Shown here: one piece after another, positions 56,156 through 64,000 of the stretch
Layout: each line of letters starts with the position of its first letter
Position numbering within the stretch: position 1 is the first letter of the stretch
Source: Cercis canadensis
Taxonomy: Eukaryota > Streptophyta > Magnoliopsida > Fabales > Fabaceae
Length of the DNA: 64,000 bases
NCBI GenBank assembly: GCA_003255065.1
Contig: QAOA01002889.1
Coordinates: 265,027 to 329,026 of the forward strand
Direction of reading: 5' to 3'
Notes under the pieces: model-generated
What the model was told of the DNA's origin: nothing
Seen by the model: only the letters and a program-made list of their open reading frames with translations
Database searches by the model: none
Translations under genes and position numbers: made by a program

Positions 56156-57543
56156 ATGGATAGTAGTGAAACAAGAAAGCGTCCTAAGAACCAAGAGGAG
56201 GAGGAGAAAGAAATAAAAGTGGTTATTGCTAGTGTTTTTGCTTTGCTTCTAGGTGTAGTAGCTACTTGGTATATTGATAAATATTTGGTCAAGGAACCAT
56301 CGTGTAATTGGGAATTAGATAGACGAAGTTTTCTTAATCATCTTTATAGAGAAGCAGAAATAGCTAAGGGTGAGTAAAAGAAGGTTCATTAAACTTTGTA
56401 GAATTCTACAAGAGAAAAGTGGATTGACTAGAACAAGAAATGTCCTTGTAAGTGAAGCTCTGGTAATGTTTTTACATATTCTGTCTCACAATTTAAAATA
56501 TAGAGTGATTTAGTTCAGTTATTATTGATCCAAAGAAAACATAAGTAGGCAATTCAATAATGTGTTGCAAGCTGTAATGAAAGTGAGTAGAGATTATTTG
56601 AAGTATCATACCTATAATCTCGAGGATTCAAAAATAAGCAAATGGAGATGGTTTGAGGTAATTTATTTATTATTAGGCAGTATAATAATTTTTTATTTGT
56701 CATTTGGAGTGGCTTATTTATGTTTTATAATTATTTTAGAATTGTGTGGGAGTGCTTGATGGGACACACATTCTAGTAACCATTAATGCTTAGGATAGAC
56801 CTAGATATCGAAATAAGAAAGGTGATATTTCCACAAATATCTTAGCAGCCTATGGTCATGATTTAAAGTGTATTTACGTGTTACCTAGTTGGGAAGGGTC
56901 AGCGGCTGATTCTCAAGTTTTGCGAGATGCATTATGCCGTCAAAACCGTCTCCAAATTCCAAATGGTAATTACTTGGATGCTAATTTGATTATATTCTAT
57001 ATTTAATAAAAATAGTAATATCCTTTAAACCATCATGTGGGTAAATATTTTTTGGTTGATGCGGGATACACTAATTGCCTAGGATTTTAGCACCTTATCA
57101 AGGGACTAGATATCATCTAAATGAGTGGATTGGAAATACCCCAGAACACTACAAGGAGTTGTTCAATCTTTGGCATTTGATAGCAAGGAATGCAATAAAA
57201 AGATCATTTGAGTTATTAAAAAAAAGGTGGAGTATATTAAGGACTCCTTCGTATTTTTTTTTTATCTAAAAACACAAATAAGAATTTGTAATGTTGTTTA
57301 CTTCATAATTTTATAAGGATAAAACAAGAAAATAATCCAATTTTAGAGGTCTAAGATTTAGAGCTTCTAGCTTCAATGGATGAAGAGATAGCAAATCACC
57401 CTACAAGGGAAAGAGGCATAGTTAACACTCGAGAAGAGATTACCTTCATTCAAGTTAACGAGAATTTGACAACATTTCGAGAAACTTTAGCAAGAAATAT
57501 ATTTGTTGATTATCAAGCACGAAGAAATAGAAATGCAATTTGA
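56156..57543 (+). pseudogene. PIF/Harbinger (HARBI1-like) transposase relic
   Basis: Pieces in shifting frames are in the right order. MDSSETRKRPKNQ opens the N-terminus; RRFIKLCRILQEKSGLTRTR follows. A GT-AG gap at about 56659-56741 separates WRWFE from NCVGVLDGTHI. Then come AADSQVLRDALCRQNRLQIP, FLVDAGYTNCLGFLAPYQGT, NAIKRSFELLKKRW, and the tail DEEIANHPTRERG to YQARRNRNAI and TGA. DGTH supplies the first catalytic Asp region and VDAGY the second of the DDE_4 nuclease; in the third, the usual IER is IKR. Stops and frameshifts mean it is dead. Element ends are not identified. Confidence 0.82.
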
Positions 57544-59050
57544 GCTACAAATAATGTTTAGGGAACTTCTTCTTAATATCTTTAGCTAAGATATGTGTAA
57601 ATTTTAATTGACTTTGCAAACATGGGAATTATGTAACTTTGGCACGCTTTTGTAATTTGTTGGTTTATTAAAAAATTGAGAATATGTTGTTGTTTTATTT
57701 GGCTCTATATCATAAGACAACTTAAGTATGGGTACCTTGGTTCAAGTCCTCTCCTTTAGGCATAAAAGATAAGAATACTTGATCTCATTGCTACCTTTTG
57801 TTGTACAAGTATCACCTATAGCCGTAAGATTTAGAACTTGTCTCCTTATCTTTTATTTTGTTTGTAGTTCTTTGTTGTTTATCTGAGGAAAATATGAGTT
57901 TTATCTGTGCCAGCGACGTAGGTCATTGTGATATTGTATAAAATCTTTATGCATCTTCTACATTTATGTCAATTAAAATATCTTTATCATTTCAGGAAAC
58001 TATTTAAGAACAGCTCTCAGAACAAGAAAAATATGCATCTTATTACTTCTAGAAATGATAAAATTGTGTTCTTGGGAAAATCTCCCTTGACTTAAAATTT
58101 GGCTAGCCTATCTATCGAAGTAGTTTTTCAGTTGGAGTATGCTCACGAGTGAGATGTAAGCATTATTATGAGATTTTCTCTTGACTTTGAATAAGATACT
58201 TTGAGCTATGATTTTCTGTTCTCATGAAAGAGAATGATACTGTCATGGAGGGTAAATATCTGTAGTACTAGTATAGTATAACGTAAGGGTAACCAGATAG
58301 GGGGATTTATTGCAGAAGATCTGGCAGTATAAGTGGCTATTTAATTGGAAAATATAGTGAAATCAGGTACTGTTAAAATATAGTGGCTATTTCTTGTATT
58401 CGATGCCAAGAAAATATATCTCTTTGAATGGTGAGATAGGCTTTTCATGGTAGAAAACACAGCAAGGAGATAGCAGAGGCAGAACAACAGAAAAAGGCTT
58501 ATCATTTTGCCCTTTGCCTGCAAGGTATGTTTGCTGTGAATCAAATTTTACCACTTGAATAACATAGAATTAGGCACTTCATTACAGGCAATTGGTTACT
58601 ATGATCATTCTAGTGAGTTGAAGTTAGAAAAATGTAGATCTCCTTCGCCAACCACCATTTAGATTTGTAGTGTAGAAGATCAATTATGTTTCTGATTAAA
58701 TCCGTGAAACAAAATTTGTAACGATTATTATTTTTTATTCTTCAATTAAAACAAGCACTTAAATGGCACTTGTGGCTATGACCACATAAAGTCTAAAGCA
58801 ACCACCCAACCTATGAACAGGTTTACACATAAAGCTATTTTTCTGTAATGTTTTCTAAATCATTTTGAATTCTTGAATTTTGTAAACATTTCTACCGCTT
58901 CGTACTCATTTAATAACTTTGTGCAGGTCCTACTTATACGCCTTGATAAACACAGGCAATGAGGATTTATCATACACATATATCATGTATAATATACATG
59001 TATATGTCAAGTATTTGCATCATATATCCTTTCAATAAATTTTCCTAGCA
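57544..59050. other. AT-rich intergenic DNA
   Basis: No coding signal is recognised. A B-box-like phrase near 57740 (GGTTCAAGTCCTC) has no matching tRNA fold. Confidence 0.5.
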
Positions 59051-59290
59051 TCAAACCTCATCAAGAAGAGACATGTTGTCCATCATCAAGGAAAGCCCAG
59101 TAAGTTCATCTAGGAATTGATCGGGCTGGCCCTGGCTTCTGGAAATAAAAGCATATTTGAGGCTCATCTCCAGCATTTCTAAGGCCACCCAGTTGCAGTG
59201 GAAATGGAGATAGCTAGCCCTCAGATATTTTCTTCTTGAAATCGAATGCTGGCAAGGGCACACTTGCACTCTCAACCCCTGCAGCAGAAG
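59051..59290 (-). other. Open frame of unknown nature
   Basis: The minus strand is open for about 74 codons and includes WVALEMLEMSLKYAFISRSQ. Its GC content is above its surroundings and it ends near GCTGCAG, a possible acceptor at the upstream side. No family recognised; it may be a stray exon. Confidence 0.25.
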
Positions 59291-59469
59291 CAGAAAACAC
59301 TTGTTGAAAGTTTAATCAAATCCAAACTTTCAATATCACCCATTGCTGCCTCAGGTATATTGAAAGCTTTGTAAAGAGTAGCAGAATGAAGATCAGGTGC
59401 TTGTGGAATGTGCAATTATGCAGAGGACTATCAAGAAACCATTGCAGAGAAAGAGCAAGGAAATGAAAA

Positions 59470-59765
59470 GAAAGTTGAGAAGAAATAGAGATGGAGAGAA
59501 TTGTATTTGATCTGAATATCAATTGTATTTCTGTATCGTGTGTTGTATTTGCACCTTTACAAATATATATAGCAGATCAGATTCAATTGACTGCTTAACA
59601 ATCTAACACCTCCACATATCAGACTAACAACTCTTGCTGAGCTGGCTAACTATCTTCTATAATTAGCTATCTAACTCTTAACCAACTCTAACTAATTAAT
59701 TCAGCTATTAATGACAGTTAATGCTAACTGAATGTTGACTTGACTGCCATGCTAACTTCCATCAT
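59470..59765 (-). mobile_element. Possible solo LTR (Copia type), minus orientation
   Basis: Read on the minus strand it starts TGATGGAAGTTAGC, is TTAG-rich, has a TATATATATTTG promoter-like box and then the CAATTCTCTCCATCTC pyrimidine stretch common at LTR ends. No internal region or clear target duplication is seen. Confidence 0.35.
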
Positions 59766-60589
59766 ATATGACCACACTATTACACTTAACATATATCAGC
59801 ATTTGGAGCAGTTCCATTCATCAAGCCAAAGTGGTTGTTACTAATTCGTTAAGCCCTTCTTGATCCATCCCAGCTAGAAGGGATCCATCAGCCAAAGTTG
59901 TTGTTACTTCCATAAACTGGTGCAATGTACATATGTAATTGGGATACGAGCATGACAAATAATGGTTGAATGAGATGCTCAGAACTCCTGTCCTTGTGGG
60001 TCTCATTGCAAATGATTTTATGATGAAGAAGTTTACGAAATGAAATTAAAGAGGAAAATAGAGAAAAAGAAAAATGAATATCTCTGTAAAAGCCTAAATT
60101 TAGATATGGTGTTTTCACAAGGAAAAAACATTTTAGTTCTAATGTCATAGTATATTCTCAGGCAATCATCCCAACTATTGTCTGTCTGAGAAAATACCCT
60201 CAAACCCCGAAAGAAGGCTAGATCAATTTCAGAAACAGTGAATCAGAAATTCTTAACTTTTAAATTATACCCATTTTTCTTTTACTTTCCCAATTCCACA
60301 TCATACTGGTTTCCTAGAGTAATTTCTATAATAGAGTGATTCTTCTGTATCATAAACTGAGCTTTATCTTCTTTTTTCTCCTTTCACTATTTGGACTGGA
60401 ATATGATTAGTGTTCACCTCAACAACAGAAGAATGAGACCGTAAACAGTATGTTTCACACTAGTGCAGTGTTTTTTTTTTTTTTTTGTTTTCTTAGTCAA
60501 TGGTGACACAAAGTTATGAATTTAAAAACTTCTGCAGTTTTCTCTTCTTTTGGCATATAGTGACACAAAGATAAACCGAAGACTTTTTG

Positions 60590-60626
60590 CAGGTTTTTTT
60601 TTTTTTTTTTNTTTTTTTTTTTTTCT
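60590..60626. repeat. Poly-T tract with an N
   Basis: A T run of more than 30 bases contains the N at 60611; its length is unreliable. A second T run lies at 60471-60486. Confidence 0.85.
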
Positions 60627-60764
60627 CTTTCCCCTTGTACATGGTAACATAAAGTAGTAAATCTATGACTTTTTGCAAATTATTAAAAGCTACCATCACA
60701 AAAAAAATTGAAAGCTTAGCCGCCTAGCAAATAGTTGCAAGGACTCAAATTGCTGTAGAAAATC

Positions 60765-63560
60765 TTCTATCTGCATCTCTAGAAACTAGAATGTTTGTTT
60801 TAACAAAATTTACTATGTGAATAATCAAAATATGAAACGGCTTTTAATTAGTAATATATTGCTCTAAAGTTAAATAATAAAAAAAAAAACCAAAGGGAAA
60901 TGATAGCTCCTTTCTTAATAAATTAATAATCCCCTGCTTCCACCATTTTCTGCTATTTATTTTATAGTTATTCAGTTGATTTGTTCTAAGTTTAAAAAGT
61001 CATACTTAACTTGGTCTATATAAGAAAAAAAATCTAGAGTCTACATGTCTTATTGGAATCTTATCCACATAATTTGAAAGTGACTAAGAGAAGGACAAGT
61101 AAAAAAATGGTTTTGATCCATAAGAGACGTAACAACTAACCAAAAGGGTTTTGCAAATGGCTAAAGGTTTCACAAAAAGACCGTCAACCAAAAATGTTTC
61201 AAAAAGCACCAAAACATTTAATTCGATGAAGACTCGAACCGAACTCGCCCATCCTTTTGGGCACAGGGACGCGAGAACCAATCCGAGTAATCAACCGCTT
61301 TTTTTTTTAGAAAATCTGCCTCCAGGGATCCGCGTGACTAACGCCATGGCCAAATTACCTCCCGGATGGGGAACCTCATGCCCTTATCCACTTTAAAGAG
61401 TTTAGGCAACTTTTAAGTTCCTGAAGCTTTACACGATGGGGGATGAGAGATGGTTAAGCCATTTGTTGGAGATGGTTCAGTTTATAAACTCATTTCATCT
61501 TTCCTTTTTCTCCCTATCATTGATGATGATGGAAATCATAGAAGCTTTGGTGGTACGCCACCTGTGGATGAAATCACAAGGGTAATATTCAATATAGTCT
61601 TAATGGACATCTTCGATCGTGAGTTTCCCAAAAGGTTTCCTGGGATAGCATTTTCTAGATTCAACAATGAAGTTTTGATTTCTTACAACCCAAATGAGCT
61701 TTATTTGAAGAAAACCAAAATATTTTGAAGGCAACTGCCTAAACGAACTTTAATGAGATTTTCAAAAGCGCAACACAAAAATTTCAATTCAAGTGAAATG
61801 CTGAAAGACAATAACCGAGCAGTAAAACTAAAAGCTAAAATTGAGAAAAGTTTTAAAAATAATGTTTAGATTGAGCTTGATTGAAAATGTCTTCAAAAAT
61901 ATTGGAAGAATTTAGTAAGATTTGTAAAAAAAAAAAAAAAATACAAATACAAATATTTCTAAAACTAAGTAGGGTCAAAAATCAAAAGGCCAAGAAAAAA
62001 ATCTTAATCCCATAATATTTAGGGTGGTTAAAATTTAGTTATATAGAGAATGTGCGCTTGAGCAAGGTGATGAACTTGATGGTTGGAGCAACAAGAGAAA
62101 TATTATTTGGACAACTATAAACATACACATTTCTCTACACTTGCATATAGGGAGATATATAAATTTAACTTAACACGCTTAAACTTTTTTGGTACAATTC
62201 TGAATTTTTATAGGTTAGATTTAGATATACAATAACCATTTCTTGAAGCAACTATATATACATATATAATTCTACCAATCAACAATAGATTCAAGATCTA
62301 CGTTTCGGAGATTCATTTGGCATATCTTTAAAACTACAATAAAACAAAATTGACATCAACTGTTCATGGGGAAAATTCTATTAAATGGGTACTTTCTACT
62401 AAAATTTTAATTATATTTTATTTAATCTTTTATCTGCATCTCTTGAAACTAGAAAGTTTGTTTTAGCAACATTTACTATGTGAATAATCAAAATATGAAA
62501 CGGCTTTTAATGATTAATATATTGCTCTAAATTCAAATTAAAAAAGAAAAAGAAATGATAGCTCCTTTCTTAATAAATTAATAATCCCTTGCTTCCTCCA
62601 TTTTCTGCTATTTATTTTATAGCTACACAAAGTTGATTTGTTCTAAGTTTAAAAAGTCATAGTTAACTTGGTCTATATAAGCAAAAAATTTAGAGTCTAC
62701 ATGTCTTATTGTAATCTTATCCACATAATTTGAAAGTGACTACGAGAAGGACAAATAAAAAAAAAAAAAGTTGAGTCAAAAGAGACGCGACAACTAACCA
62801 AAAGGGTTTTGCAAATGGCTAAAGGTTTCAAAAAAAAAAAAACTGTCAACCAAAAAATGTTTAAAAAGGACCAAAACATTAAATTGAAAAAAAAAAAAAA
62901 TTGTGGTTACGACTCAAATGAGATTTATTCGAAGAAAACTAAAATATTTTGAAGGCAACTGTCTAAAAGAACTTTAATGAGATTTTCAAATGCGCCACAC
63001 AAAAAGTTCAATTCAAGTGAAATGCTGAAAGACTGAGTTTGATTGAAAATGTTTTCAAAAATATTAGAAGAATTTAGTAAGCTTTGTAAAAAGGAAAGAA
63101 ATACAAATACAAATATTTCTAAAACTAAGTACGGTCAAAAGGCCACCCAAGAAAAAAATTTTAACCCCAAAATATTTTCGGTGGTTAAAATTTAGTTAGA
63201 GAATGTGTGCTTGAACAAGGTGATGAACTTGATGGTGGAAGCAACTCGTGAAATGTTATTTGAACAACTATAAACATACACATTTCAAAACACTTGCATA
63301 CAAGGAGATGTGTTAATTTAACTGAATACACTTAAACTTTTTTGATACAAGTCTGATTTTTTATAGGTTAGACTTAGGTATACAATAACCATTTCTTGAT
63401 GCAACTATATATACATATAAAATTCTACCAATCAACAATAGATCCAAGAATTATGCTTGGAAGATTCATTTGGCAGCTAGTTTGCATTGTATATCTCTAA
63501 AACTACAATAAAACAAAACTGCTCATGGGGAAAATTCTATTAAATAGGTACATTCTACCA
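60765..63560. repeat. Tandem duplication, two units of 1.6 and 1.1 kb
   Basis: 60765-62390 and about 62430-63560 align in the same order (shared GAATAATCAAAATATGAAAC, CCAAAAGGGTTTTGCAAATG, AATATTTTGAAGGCAACTG, ATACATATATAATTCTACCA). The second unit lacks the counterpart of about 61210-61690, which holds the RT-like frame. The units are clearly more diverged than the two WRKY blocks. Confidence 0.85.
61450..61728 (+). pseudogene. Reverse-transcriptase-like fragment, maturase type
   Basis: A 92-codon frame contains GSVYKLISSFLFLPIIDDDG, GGTPPVDEITRVIFNIVLMD, and FDREFPKRFPGIAFSRFNNE. The order (a G-PP block, then FNIVL, FD-EF and a motif where active RTs have YADD) recalls the RT domain of group II intron maturases, possibly a nuclear-encoded one. 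The catalytic Asp pair is absent (FNNE). It stops at a TGA soon after, and the rest of the domain is missing. Assignment is from recollection and moderate at best. Confidence 0.4.
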
Positions 63561-63649
63561 AGAAATGCACAAAATATTTCCGTTTTGTTTGCAAACGACA
63601 CGAAACACCAATCCAAAAACGAAATTCTATAGTTTCCATTGAAACATAA
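61729..63649. other. AT-rich non-coding DNA (mostly the tandem repeat)
   Basis: Apart from the duplicated units no gene or RNA is seen. Several A-runs make small indels here uncertain. Confidence 0.5.
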
Positions 63650-64000
63650 GGGGCTGTTTGGTTTAGGAAATGTTTCCTTATTTCCATTTTCAGTTTTTAT
63701 TTCTTGAAATATATTTTCATTTTCAGTTTCTAAATTTTAGGAAACATGTTTGGTATGCAAAGCTGAAAACTGTTTCTAGAAAATGAAAACAATGAAAACA
63801 TGTTTGGTATAAAAATTTCAGAAAATGGAAATTATGAAAACATGTTTGGTTAATATATTTTCTATTCGTTTCTTGTCTATTTTCAATAAGATTTTAGGTA
63901 ATTTATTTTCATATTTCATATATATATATATATACATGTGTGTATATATATCCATATGTATACATATATAGAGAATTACTCTCATATCTTTTTTTTTTTT
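63650..64000. mobile_element. Left end of a probable hAT-type MITE, cut by the window edge
   Basis: GGGGCTGTTTGGTT is a very common terminus of plant hAT MITEs. It is followed by repeated ACATGTTTGGT and AAAATGAAAAC motifs in both directions. The other end is not in the window. Confidence 0.4.

Overview
This is AT-rich nuclear DNA from a eudicot plant. Evidence: genes with GT-AG introns, a PPR gene, a group IIb WRKY factor, a plant SnRK1 gamma-type CBS protein, R-gene-type LRR exons, and Copia, hAT, Mutator-like and PIF/Harbinger elements. The genus cannot be settled from the sequence. It is a draft-quality stretch: two long N runs (32770-33350 and 50998-51759) and single Ns at 17383, 28786, 37119 and 60611, two of which sit exactly at locally repeated sequence.

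Layout. 1-150 is a miRNA-like hairpin. 3500-5353 (+) is a PPR gene of E-subgroup type broken by three in-frame stops. Converging on it is an apparently intact five-exon SnRK1 gamma-like gene, 5457-7651 (-). 10211-13741 (-) is a four-exon WRKY72-like gene. A block of about 5.5 kb holding this gene and one exon-like piece of a COQ2-type gene is repeated at 23540-28939; the second WRKY copy is dead (frameshift plus a stop inside the WRKY domain). Between the copies lie a decayed 4-hydroxybenzoate polyprenyltransferase (COQ2/PPT1) gene, three inverted-repeat elements, and a Copia element (18349-23539) whose 3' LTR abuts the second copy.

31386-39490 holds three partial copies of an unrecognised gene family, one with a 24-bp coding minisatellite, and a defective Copia element (33351-38898) next to them. 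40085 carries a BRX-domain exon relic. 42515-47217 (+) is a tandem pair of LRR units like the C-terminal part of CC-NBS-LRR resistance proteins, without the NB-ARC part. A second Copia copy of the same family (48341 to the N gap) has an inverted piece in its LTR and a changed integrase catalytic residue. 51760-56150 is a mosaic of local duplications around a 1668-bp hAT-type element with perfect 8-bp target duplications that carries a methionyl-tRNA synthetase exon. 56156-57543 is a Harbinger transposase relic. The last 6.5 kb is tandemly duplicated AT-rich DNA with a reverse-transcriptase-like fragment and, at the edge, a probable MITE end.

Probable working genes are few: the SnRK1 gamma-like gene, the first WRKY copy and perhaps the LRR array. 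Most other coding signal is transposon or pseudogene. I found no operon-like or co-functioning gene system. The most unusual items are the gene-carrying hAT element, the transposon-bounded WRKY duplication, the triple-nonsense PPR gene and the hairpin at the left edge.
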